From Bugula neritina (taxonomy: Eukaryota > Bryozoa > Gymnolaemata > Cheilostomatida > Bugulidae), in NCBI GenBank assembly GCA_964035545.1, contig OZ037767.1:3482680-3542679 (forward strand): a stretch of DNA of 60,000 nucleotides, read 5' to 3'. A program made the position numbers and the translations under genes. Every line of letters begins with the position of its first letter. The first letter of the stretch is position 1. This document shows, in pieces, positions 25,301-37,700 of the stretch. Below the pieces are notes generated by a model. It did not search any database. It worked only from the letters and a program-made list of their open reading frames with translations, and was not told the DNA's origin.

Positions 25301-26533
25301 ATAAATAAAGTTACAAGTTTATTTTTCATCAACATTTTATATATCTGAATAAACATTGGAATTAACTGCAAGTATACCATATCCTTCTATTGTATTTTGT
25401 TGATTGCTAAAAATTAATAAAATCCATAACAATGCAATTAAATTTAAAACAGAGTAAAACAATTATCATGTAAAGGCTACCTCTATACTTAATGCATATG
25501 ATTTATTCATCTTAAGTTACATTCGCTACTAGTAGTTACCTCCCCTGACCCTCCTGATCCGGAGCAGTATATTGGCATGACATCTTTGCAGGGATTCCAG
25601 TACAGTGTGTACACGGTGTCAAATACAAACGCAAACCTGTGAAAATAGATTTGAAGGAAAATTTAAAGCTTATAGAATAATTATAATAGCTCCATAAATG
25701 CAATATTAAACTTTGTAACTGCAATAATATGATGCATTCTTGAGAAAGAAAAGAAATTTACACAAAGCAAAATGTAATGATATATGATAAATTTATTGTA
25801 GACACCAATTAACATGCTATCTATTTAATGTTAGCAATGTGAATCACATATTATGCCTGCATATTAATTATATAAAGTTAAATTCATATATACATAATAT
25901 CATCAACAGATGCTTATAACGTGTGAATATGAAACTCATGACGATATAACATGGTAAAGCAAATAACAATAAAACTAAATATAAGCGTTTGCTTCAATTA
26001 TAAAATGGTTATAATGCTTTATATGGGAGCAGGCTAGAGTTAGAGTGCTGGCTTAGTAAGCACATGGTCATGGGTTCCAGCATCAGAAGAGGCCATTGGC
26101 GATGTCAGGTAAAGCATCCAGTCATAACTTTTCCTTTGACACAATAATGAAAGTCTTTTGCTTGCTTAGAAAGATTTTTTGCCATCAGGGTTTCTCACAG
26201 GAATAGGGATTATAATCCAAAGTAAGCTTATAATTTAGCAAATAAATTTTAAATAAAGCATTATAAGTTAAAAATCTGTGTTTGCAAATAAAGGCACCAG
26301 TAAATACACTTGAGCAAGTGCAACTGTAAAATCAGTCCCAACTGTATGTAGTATATGTAATATGAACAGAAAACTCACGCAGGATGCTGGGGTCCAGCTA
26401 ATTTGGATAAGTTTAGCACACCTTCATCTGTATGCACGATACAGCTTGGTTCCTCTACTGCTGTGATACGGAGAGACTTAACTAAGCAGATGGACAAAAG
26501 CAAGAGAGACACTATCTTCTGTAAAACTGCCAT
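22384..26533 (-). CDS. MRH-domain protein, copy C: soluble form with acidic tail
   Basis: Five exons read right to left: 26379-26533, 25540-25636, 24810-24925, 22846-22924 and 22384-22581 (645 nt, 214 aa). Exons 1-4 match copies A and B in phase and content: signal peptide, LYWNPCKDVM, then RATVTFIC with the Arg that precedes the conserved strand in ligand-binding MRH domains. Exon 5 begins like the others (AELIGPGSCL), completing the last MRH cysteine. It then departs into a Ser/Thr/acidic tail (VTDVEDLSDLGSGSG, ending ADDEKEFDY) and a stop. No membrane helix, KKAEG segment or YENI motif is present. The product should therefore be secreted or lumenal. Whether membrane-form exons are used by alternative splicing cannot be excluded, but none is visible. 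Confidence 0.82.
23329..23480. mobile_element. Small foldback/MITE-like element
   Basis: This 152-bp element has imperfect terminal inverted repeats of about 45 bp, starting TTCTATAAGCAGCTCC on the left with the complementary GGAGCTGCTTATAGAA at the right end. It has no coding capacity and lies in the long intron of MRH-C. A run of C follows at about 23530. Confidence 0.7.
24168..24665 (+). repeat. 17-bp minisatellite
   Basis: About 20 near-identical copies of CACCACCTCTAAATATG are followed by increasingly degenerate copies to about 24665. They lie in an intron of MRH-C about 145 bp from the exon at 24810-24925. There are no spacers, so this is a simple tandem array. Confidence 0.92.
26026..26225 (+). 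mobile_element. tRNA-derived SINE, copy 2
   Basis: The head has AGAGTTAGAGTGCTGG, the anticodon-loop-like CTTAGTAA and a B-box relic GGGTTCC. The body shares GCGATGTCAGGTAAAGCATC, CCAGTCATAA and GGTTTCTCACAGGAATAGGG with the copies at 2508 and 50220. It lies in intron 1 of MRH-C. Confidence 0.75.
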
Positions 26534-29500
26534 TATTACTAGAATTGCTGTAATAACTTATTTGAAGCAACAGTACCTTCTGAAAGGAGAGGCTTAAAGC
26601 AAATCAGACAGTTGAAGATAACTAACATAAGCCTATATGAACTGTTTAACTTTCATTTGAATACATTCAAATCGTTTACGCCTTATCTTAAAAGGTAAAA
26701 ATAATTTAGCTTAAACCTTAGATTACAACGCCCATGTAACACAAAGATAGTGCTTATCTTGTTTTCATTTTCTCTGAAAATATCTTTATATCAGTATACA
26801 GCACATGATGAAAAACCTGTTATTAGTTTAAAATGCCACATGTAGCCCATATACTAAACTCAAAGAGTCTATATTAATTTCCACTAAGCTAATACAATCC
26901 TGATATCTAGGAGTTGTTCTTACCCAAAAGTATTGGGAAAATAACTCCTTTATATTGCGTACGCTGTGATCTGCCGTTTCCTTTTAAACCCAATTGGCTG
27001 CAGTAGATCTAAAGCTCCATATCATTGGATATTCACATAGGACAACCTTGTAATTTTAAAACCGAAACCGTCATTTAAAGAATAATCATTACAGGTAAAT
27101 ACAAGGGTATCACACAAAATACCTAGCCATTCAGTAATCTACGTAGTTTTACTTGGTAAAATCAGTGTAATTATAAATCAATAAGATTAAAAAAGTGAAG
27201 AATTAATAGTAGTAATGAATATATGGTATTCATAATGATAATGTGAATACTAACTCAAGTCTACTGTCTAGTAATAATACTAATAGTAATATGAGTAATA
27301 CTAATAGTAATACTAATAGTAATAGTAATACTAATAGTAATAGTAATACTAATACTAATAGTGTTACTATTACTATTAGTATTAGTATTACATTTTGATT
27401 TAGTGTAAATGTCTGTAATACTGATAGACAGATACTCGTACTGATAGTTTGGGTATGAGTACGCGTATCAGTATGAGATTGAGTGATGGTTAATTTTAAT
27501 TTTTATACTCATGCTGATACTCATAATTGTTTAATATTAATACCTTATTAGTTATTAGTATTAGTAGCACTAGCAGTTATGATTTACTGTCAGTGTTGAT
27601 ACAGGGTGTTCATTAGATTTCATTTACTTTTAGTGATTTACTATTTTAATTTAGCAATAGTATTACTAATAGTAATACTTAGTCTTATGCTAGTAGTATA
27701 ACTATAACTTTATAATTTTGGTATAACTTTTTAGTATAACCTTTACTTTAATTTTAATTATTGCTAATAAATTGTTATTATTTTCTTCGAGTATTGATAT
27801 TGGTATTATAATCAGAGTGATGATCATAATGATACTAACTAATAATAATTTACTATTTTATACTAATACTAATTTAAATATTAAAACTCCTAGCAATCAT
27901 AACGATAGTCAACTTCAGGTCTTGTAACTACACTCTACAGTCACTGTGAAAATCAAAATAATTTCAGTTTAAACTATTATTTATAAACTTATACTTATAG
28001 TTAATGTTACCAATACTTATAGTTTTTAGTTCATCTGTTGTCTTGATCAGGTTAATGTAATGGTTTACTTTGAGTTTTTGTTATCCTTAATAATAACTAA
28101 AGTTAAACAAAATTTTAGCTTTTGACTTTAATTGAAGCACAAGTTTAATTTGTTAGTAAATGTTTAATTTAATAAATATACCAAATATGTGATAAATTCA
28201 ACTTTCTACAAAAATTGATATTTCATAAATGATTTTATCTAGGTTTCATTACTAATAACTTTATATTAAATTACAGTTCATGTAAATCATGTTGGTTTTG
28301 ATATGTTGATTTTGGTTATTAAAATATAAACCTCCGCTAAATAATATTGTAATTTACTAAGGCAATCGTTATCATCTTTTTGCTAACTTTAATTTTTAAG
28401 TTATTGTCATGATAACCTAACGTCATGGTCCTTACTCGTGTCCTAACTTTATTTCTTTGAACAGCGGGTTAGAATGGTTTAATATCTACACCGTAGCATA
28501 CATTCGTATATGGTAATTGTCTGTGTTTCTATGGTCACCTATCTACTAACTTCTAAATTTTAAACCAACTTAGGTAAAGCAGCATTCTCCATCAATGACT
28601 AGAAAATACACCAGCATACAGTCTGAGTTTCATAGCTAATAGTAAAGAGATGGAGAAAACTAGTTAGCCTAAACTATGTAAACTATTCTACACTGTTTAT
28701 CAAAGCCCCAAATGTTGCAGTGGAAAGTTTTGCAGTTTTAAATTTTCATGACTGCGGCTGGAAAAGACACTTTTTTTTCCGTTTAACAATTTAGGTCTCA
28801 TGAGGTACAGTTGTATAAATAAATTTAAAGATGATATTTTTATTTAAACAATTTTATTCAAAGTTTAAACCTAGCAAACATCCTTATAAATGGGAATGCA
28901 TGGACAATTGGGGACAATTGCCTACTTTCTCTGGCTCAATCTGTATTATTTGCGTATCAATGACACATACCTAATGTTCATAGTTTAGTAGAGCAATTGT
29001 TTCAAGTTTCTTTTGTATGATATAATAAGACATTATTGATTTATTGGAAAATGTGATGTAACAATCATTCGAATCAGTAAATGTAAACGGAAGTTTTTTA
29101 CCAAAAGATTTTTACATAAGTCAATATATAGTTATGGCAGAGCCAATAATTCATCTTTTAAATTTTCAGTTTTTCTTCTTGAAGCAATGTTATAAATCTC
29201 TCATGGCTAACAGGCTATGAAAGATCTCCGCAGCAAATATTACAGCTTTGGTAATTAGACAATTTTGTTAGCTAATTTAGCATACTCGTAATTAGTGTCC
29301 TCATTCAATGACTGCGCTCTGGTCCTGGCTGAAAACTTTGTGTTGAGTAAATTTAAAATTAATTTAGTTTTTTTTATTTAGTATAAATACTATTCCTTTG
29401 CAATAATACCAGAAACAGTTAACTATTGCATTTTTCTAACTCTTGAATGTCACTACTTCAGTTACTGACAATAACCATTGGTCATTGCTACTGTCCTTGT

Positions 29501-31739
29501 AGTTTAGGTGGCATACAGGCAGTTCTCTATTTCACTTTTCTAGATGGCTTTGATAGTAATATTGATTTATGATGCTAATTACTTTTGGTTTTAGTGCAAA
29601 CGCAATCTTTTACTTTCTTTTTATGGTTTACTGGTTGTCAACATCTAACATTAAAAGGTGGAATGAAAAAATGAATACTAAAAAACAAGTTAAACTTACA
29701 AACTGATCTCTATTCTGTTAAACGAACTAGGTGATATGTTGGGTGTTGGATTTTCAAATAGACTTGTAATATTCGCCAGCATCTGTAAGTTTTCTGTGCT
29801 TTGATACTTTTGTTGTGTTTCAACTGCCCATATTTTACTAACCACAGTTCATAAAACAACTGAATGCAATTATTGTTAACCAAGATGGTTGATTTATTCA
29901 ATTGAATAGAATTAGATGTTCAATATGCACTGCAGCTCTCATTGTAGCTGGTTTTGATACAGTATAATGATTCTGTTGGGCTGAATGTAAAACATTGTAT
30001 TCTATTTACAACGAGTACAAAACCCACTGGAACTAACTGCTTGTCTAGTATGTATCGTAAATAAATAAAGGCTTATAGTAGGTGTTGTGTGCTGAGGTGT
30101 TTCATTCTAATTAATCATTTGTATATGTCTTTGTGAGATTTCGTTTCCTGCACAGTTTGTAGTCTGTATTTACTAATTAATTTAATACAAGCATAGATAG
30201 CTGTGTTTAATGTCAGGTAACTTTACGGCACATTTCTTCCTAATCTGCACTCCAGACTACTGCTTAATTACAATCTCATTGGGAGTTTAGCTTAGGGTTA
30301 GACTAACTACTACCTGGCTATGTTTCTAATATTTGAAAAATCATTTACTCTTAATGAATATTCAATCCGACTATCATTGGGAGGGGGAGGGGGGCTTACC
30401 CCATTCAGTTTCTGTATCTAAAAGTTTTGGTGTCCTTGTTTAATGGATAGTAACTCACCATTTTGTTGACTGACCGAATATTGAGCCTGTGGCATTACCT
30501 CAGTATGGCAACACATGTTATAATGTCCATTAATAATCTTTGATGGTCGTTCAATGCCTCACTAATTTGCAAATTAGATTTGGGTCACTAATAATTATCA
30601 TTTTGAATATGCAACCCTGTGGCATACAAAATGCCTATTTGCTTCTAAAGATTTTCTCTTTAGTACCTTCAATCTGATAATATTTTTTCCTTTTTACAAA
30701 AGCCTGATGGCTGCTATGTAATTGAATTATCAAACAGTCTTTGTTAATGTTTGCCTCTCCTTATCCAGTCTATCCCTTCATAAGTCCAGATGATGTTTCA
30801 AAGTTACTTGATACACAAAATATTCCTAGATAATCATATTTTAAATGCAATGCTTGCCAAAAATCACCTGCTTTGCTCTTTTCAACTGGATCCCTGCTCC
30901 TAACTCCTGAATGTTAATGACTTATTAATGGAATTTCAATTCTTTGTCCTACACTGGGATCTCATCTTGCAAACAGCTGATCCATCTAACATGTAGGCTA
31001 CTGCTCAGCTCTTATTTGTCTATAAAAAAGAAAGACTAGTAAAAATGCTGTTTGTTTGAATAAAGCAAAATTTTAGATTTAGATTTTAATAAGAAATTGT
31101 TTTTTATTTTCATAAAATATATAAATAACTCTATCCACCATTTTTTTTCAACAACAGGAGTTTAAATTAGCAAAAGTATAATTTTTCTTTAAATCTACAA
31201 AATATTTTTAGATTACAGTCACTGAATACAATTCAACAGTTCACAAAGACACGACATGTATTTAACCTCATGCTAGTTTTAAGTCTTAACAACATTTTGA
31301 TATCTCAATACCGTGATAAATATTTTAATTTACTTCTACTAGACAGTTCAGAATTCCGTTACTAATAATTATTGATCAAATTGCCTGTATTTAAACCAGG
31401 GTCTTTAATTTTACCATTGATTTTTCTATAATTGGTGTTAAAACTGTAATTAAGATTTGATTAATTACGGTTATTTCTGTTATTTGCTGAAAGACAGCTG
31501 AAGTTCTGGGAACGGGTGAAGCCAATATACAGGCATCCTGTTTCACTGCCATTTCACCTGCTCTACAGAGTAACTACAAGTCATTCATACCGACTGATGT
31601 GTAGTGGTACACTCATAACATGGACATGGTTGTAATACTTGCAGACTGTTTTAGAGGCACAAAGGTTGGGAACTGACTGACTGAATCATTCATGAGATGA
31701 ATAGAGTAGATTATCAGTCTGGATTCAGCTAGTATCAAC
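26534..31739. other. Intergenic region between MRH cluster and SIPA1L
   Basis: This 5.2-kb stretch lies between divergently transcribed genes (MRH-C leftward, SIPA1L rightward). I found no exon with matching splice phases on either strand. It holds a trinucleotide-type repeat (27241-27400) and a G-rich run near 30380. The last few hundred bases should contain the SIPA1L 5' UTR, possibly with untranslated first exons that cannot be recognised from sequence. An in-frame TAG at 31707-31709 precedes the SIPA1L start codon. Confidence 0.5.
27241..27400. repeat. TAATAG/ACTAAT repeat with palindrome
   Basis: Irregular AATACTAATAGT units change orientation near 27360, so the tract folds on itself (AATACTAATACTAATAGT against ACTATTAGTATTAGTATT). 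Open frames here are artefacts. Confidence 0.8.
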
Positions 31740-34700
31740 ATGGCAGCTCCTGATAGTAACAGGCATTATTATGAACATCCCAGTCATAGGTAAGTCTTAT
31801 ACTTTTCTGTAAGTTCTTTACTTACTTTTCTGTAAGTTATTTACTTACTGTATAGGTAAGTCTTGTAGTGACTACTCTGTAAGCTCTTACTATGTAGGTA
31901 AGTCTTGTACTTACTTTTCTGTAACTTATTTACTTACTACTCTGTAAGGTCTTTACTTACTGTGTGGGTAAGTCTTGTACTTACTGCTGTGGTAAGTTCG
32001 CTACTCGTTCTTCTGTAAATATTTTATTTACTCTTCTGTAATTCTTTACCTACTCCTCTGTAAGTTTGTTACTTACTGTGTAGGTAAATTTTTTACTTAC
32101 CTTTTGGGGAATTCCTAACTTAGTATAAGGGTCTTACTTGAATAGCCTGATAAATAGTAAGTCTAACTTAGTAAGTCTTCAAATAGTAGTGTTACTGCAG
32201 GGTTATCAGATTGTAGTTGCACATCAAAGTGAATATCACAGTGAGTGAATGCAATTAAAGCTTTTAGAGGTGTCAATTTTTAGCCTTATGCTAAAGGGTG
32301 CATACGATGCCTGCCTTCCCTCCTTATTATATCATCAATGAAACATAGCTATTTGTTGTGCAATTGTAAACAAAACATTCTCATCTTTCAAAAATTATGA
32401 TTGTAAAAACAGTTGGGATTTTATTTGTTTCTGTTTGCTGTTCAATCACCTCCTCAAATCTTCCTATGATTTCCATTTTAAAATGCATTCATATTTCACA
32501 TCTATATCTGCTTTAAGAGTAGACTAGTTGACTAGTTCTCATACAAATACTTTTACCACACAGTTAAGAGGGCTTGCACAATTATTCTTCCTAACTGTTC
32601 AACAGTGACACAGGCATTTCGCTATTCATTGTTTTACACCCAATCAAGGCCACTCATACAAGCAGAAGTTATGTTTAAAAGTCTATGTTAGAAGGGGGAG
32701 GGCTGGATTTAAAGGTTTTTAGGTCACAAGTCACCCCAGGATATCCAATAAGGGGCATCCCTGTTCTAAAAATAGAGTTTTTTACTAATCAACTTTTCTA
32801 TCTGCCACTTTTATCACTTCAACTGTTATTTTCACTAAAAATTGCATTCAGCAGGAATCACTATTCAGTTTACTACAGCTTCTACTGGTCTATTTTATTT
32901 TTAGTAACAGTTGTTAGTTCTTACTGTTTATCTCAGTTTCTATTCTTTATCTGGTGTTGAAATTCCTGAGCATGATAGGGAGGGAAGACACAAAGGCTAA
33001 TTAACATTTATAAGGGTAATTTATCAATTTCATTCTGTTGTATTTCTATAGTAACCATGCAGCTGAGTATTTCACTCTGTACTAGTAATAAATAACTGTT
33101 ATTTATTACTGTTACGGGCTACTTAGCATGCACTACTGTAAGTTGATTTAAATTCAAATTACAACATTTAGCAATTATTGGGAAAAAGTTGTAATACACT
33201 TCCATTGGGTTATGGCTGTTCCACTACATTTGACACTTGGGAGAGTGGCATTGTGGGTTTAGAGCACAACACATAGAATTCTAACCAGCATGTAGCTAGA
33301 TTGCATGCACCAACCATGAACAACTATGATGTAAATAGGCTGATAGTCAATAGCTTAGCATTATTACTCTCTGTAAAAGACTCTCCCTAGAAGGTGTCCC
33401 TAGAGGGTGTCCCTAGAGGGCTGTCCTTGACTAATGAAGGGCCAATGTCTACTTTTTTAATTCTCCCCCATAGCCAGGTATGCCGTAAGCACCACTAACT
33501 AATGAATGCGCTGTACACCACTCTATAACAACAGGTAGTGAACAAGCCTCTACTATTCAGGTGTAAATATTGGCATACCGACCTTCTAACAGTTTCGGGT
33601 TACATATTTTCTCATTATTTTGTTTATGCTCAGCGCCTTTCAAGTCAGCTCAAAGCCTTTGTGTTAATTCTTATGGTGTTAACATTTAGTGCTCACTCTA
33701 TGTGGGGCAGATAATTCCTTGAATGTTGGTTGGTTAGGCAAATGTCTTGATTTTAAATGGCCTATTTCATTTTTTTAACAACACTTAACTCTAAAGTATA
33801 ATATTTAAGAAATATTAATTTCATTCCTAGGGGCCATAAACTGAAAGTGATTGTGGGTTTTAAGCTCCTCTTAGTATAATAGTGGAATTAGGATTATTAG
33901 TTGCATATGGGGAACTTAACGAAACTGTACAATATGTGCACCTTGAAATCCCCAAGTATTTTATCAACTAATCCACCCTGTGGTATTTACTTAACAACTT
34001 CCCTTTCAACAACTGCTAATGTAACAATCTTACCCCTTCACCTGGCCTGTTTGAAAATTGAACTGTAGTAGTCCAACTGCCATTTGCAATGTTTGCACAT
34101 TGCTGATATAACGTTATATAACAGTAGCCACTTCTATGACATCTAGGGACAGGACAATGGATGTGTCGGAGTACTACACAAATCCACTGGATATCCACAG
34201 CGGAAATATAGGCAGCAGACCGAGCAGCGCGTCTGAACAGATGCGACCAGATCTATCTGATAATCCTACAGATTCATTCTACAGGTGAGTTATATAGTAT
34301 AGTATAGTATAGTAGGTTATATTTACTCATAGTGAGTTATATATACTCATAATGAGTTATATATACCCATAGTGAGTTATATATACTCATAGTGAGTTAT
34401 ATATACTCATAGTGAGTTATATATACTCATAGTGAGTTATATTTACTCGTAGTGAGTTATATATACTCATAATGAGTTATATATAGTCATAGTGAGTTAT
34501 ATATACTCATAATGAGTTATATATACTCATAGTGAGTTATATATACTCATAGTGAGTTATATTTACTCATAGTGAGTTATATTTACTCCTATTAGCAAAC
34601 ATCTGATGGTAGGCGGCCATTCTCTCATAGCCAGTTACAGAAAAAGTTAGGAATGCAGTGACTCATGCCATGTACCTGGATTTCTGATTTATGGAGCATT

Positions 34701-37700
34701 ATTATGCATTGGTCTTGTTGCTAATGTTAATTTACTGTTATTATGCAGAACATGCTTGAAACCTTTGTGAGAAAAATTCAATAACAACTACAGAGGCCTT
34801 GCATGTTTGTGTGAATGAATGGCTCATTCACTCTCACTCACTCACTCACTCTCTCATAGTTGACTCACTCACTCATCCACTCACTCACTCACTCACTCAC
34901 TCACTCAATGACACTTTCTTGTTATCAACTGATATTCAACAATAGAATCTATAGTTAGTAACCGACCAATGTCATTGACTTCACTTTCTCCCCTCTCAAA
35001 TATGCCAACTCCGTATGTTTAACGATTTTCATAAACTACTTTGCTTTTTAACTGAAATTCAATTTCAATATTTGAGCCTTAATTCCAGAGCAAAGTTACG
35101 AGACGGGTTCGTAGACTTGCGCAACTCCTACCAGAGAGTGAACCAGAGAGGTGGTAGCCAGTTTACTGGCTCCCAGAACCAGATCTACAGTACACCAAAC
35201 CACCACCAGCCCCGGAATCTTAAACCTCAGCCGGATGTCACTAGACCACTCAGCATGCACGCTTCAGGTGAGTAGCTGTACGTCACCCAGGTGGCTGAGA
35301 GTTGGTTTACTTGCATGCTGTGTGGAGGTCAAGAGAACACGATTCCATGTTTTGATGTTATAGTATCTGATGAAGCTTGTATATATTGTGTTTATTGCTT
35401 CTTTGTCTTTTCAGATTTCTAATTTACCATTAATTTGCAATGATTGGAAAAATAATCAGGAAATGTCATCTTATAAGTATATTATATGGTTGTTAATCCA
35501 AGTCAAACAAATAATTAAGTTAGTGTCAAACAGGTGAAAGTAGAGGAGATAACTTTCCTGTTTATATGTTCATAACTTGGATGTATGCAAATGTAGTGAC
35601 TGTTAGAGACCTTTTCTGGTATTCCTCTCCAGGGGGTAAAGCTACCTGCAGTTGAATGCTATGGTGGACAGATTAGTGAACTTAGATGAAGTAGTTACAT
35701 TGTGTGTGTGTGTGTGTGTGGGGGGGGGGGCTTGCGTTCGGTGGATCTGGAAGTCAGGTGCCCCTGTAAGATTGAGGGCTTAGATTTTTGCTGCTTAGTG
35801 ACATTCTAGTAATTTTGTGCCCCAAAGGCTTGATTTCAGTCACTGAAATTCAAACCAATTTGTTACAACTTCTGCCTCTGCCCAACAAGACGTAACTGAA
35901 ATATCTGCTGTTATATTTACTGCGACACTCCTCTGCCTTATCTCGTGCTAGTGAGAAATAGATGGTGTAGCAGTCTATAGACTCTGGAATTATCATTATT
36001 TTACTGATAATTATAGACATTCCAGGAGCCATCGCAGGTGAAAGCCACTTGTTTTTGATATCATGGTAGCTGATTCAATGTGTTCTCCTTACACAAGCAT
36101 TTTAATTGAAACCACAAGGCTAGACTTGCCTTCAATGGAATAATAACCATCCTGTATAGGACTGAAAGTACATCAGCATACTAACAGCTGATGTTAGTTA
36201 TTCAGTATCATACCTGTTTAGTATTCCCTATACACATATATACTGTACCACCACATGTATACTGTAGCAACACATGTATACTGTAGCAACACATGTATAC
36301 TGTACCAACAGCGAGACACTGTAAGAAGGAAACACACGTGTCCTACTCCAGGCACTTCATGCCCAACCCACGAAATTCTACAACATTCCTACCTGAAGTT
36401 TGACCCATTAGCATATGTTATAACGTGTTGCATGTATAATGCTGGTGGTAGACTACACTGTGTGCTCACTGCTAACTCTACTACAGTCTATAATCACGGT
36501 CTCTATTGTTCATGTTTTTAGCATATCCCAATAAATCATATGAACATAGCCTGAGAGAACAGGAGTATGGCACGGGATCCTCGCGGGGCTCTAGGGACTC
36601 TAACTATGGTGTCCCCACTCCCCAGGGTGTGTTGTTTAGAAGCAGCAGCGATCTCCAGCTGGACAATAACAATGCGACAGCGTTTCATGACCGCCCCATG
36701 AGGAAGGATTTTGGTAGCGCCGATCTTGTGGAACACAAGCAATCTGGTGAGACTAATAGCTTGATAGACAATAAACTGTGTGTGAGTGGGGGGGGGGTGA
36801 GACCCACCCTCAATAGTGCAGGGATGACCAAGGTTCTGTTGTTAGCTGCGGTAGTGAAACCTTCTTAACAGCTAATGATTGTGATCACCAGATTTCTAGT
36901 TTAAAAAAGATAGGTTGTTATTGCTATGTTATTAGGAGTTATACAGAAATGCTTCAACATTCCATTTGAAAATTTCTCTCAGCGTGTAGGTTATAAAAGC
37001 TCTTCCTTTGCACCAAATATTAGGAAATACACATACTCTGTTACCATGACGATCTTCATCATACATCCACTATCTGCTTTTTGAATAAAATATCACATCC
37101 TGTGCGTTAAGCATTCACACGATTCTACTACCGTAACTCCCCTCTGAATAGCCCTACTACTGTAATTCCCCTCTAAATAGCCCTACTACTGTAACTCCTC
37201 TCTAAATAGCCCAATATACTTCAGTCACCATCAAGATTGAAGAATAAATTAAATAGTTGCAGTTACAGTTTATGTTGAAGCCAAGGACTTACGTCTATGT
37301 GCATGTCTAGATTCCAAAAATAAATTAGCATTTCCTGTGTAATTTTGTAATAGCTGTTCTGAATTCCTTTGGGCATTTATGCTTGGTTAAACGGAACACA
37401 ACTTTTTTTGCCTAACTTTGCGAATTTCGCTGCCATCGTTTGAGTCAGCGTTGAGTTTTCAGTCAAGTTCAGGTTGCCATGTTCGCAGACTGCGTATTTT
37501 ATACCCACTTCTGGCCCAGCCTTCTCTCATTACACTAAGCCTAGGGCCACACGGTGCGTATTTTCGCATGCGAAAATTGAAATCACAAGTAGCAAAGGTG
37601 TCCACTGTGCACGTTGAGAAAACATTCGCACTTGTCGCTCTGCATTTTTCAACGCAAGTGCGAATCGTCTCTGTCGTCGTCACCTAATTGGCTGGTAGCT

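Noticed and set aside
30360-31010. Possible decayed retrotransposon or other coding relic in the intergenic region
   Set aside because: The base composition is less extreme and a few phrases looked codon-like, but I could not recover any frame with recognisable motifs on either strand.
34829-34907. Regulatory role for the ACTC repeat
   Set aside because: It is an ordinary tetranucleotide repeat, with no binding-site logic or conservation that I can test.
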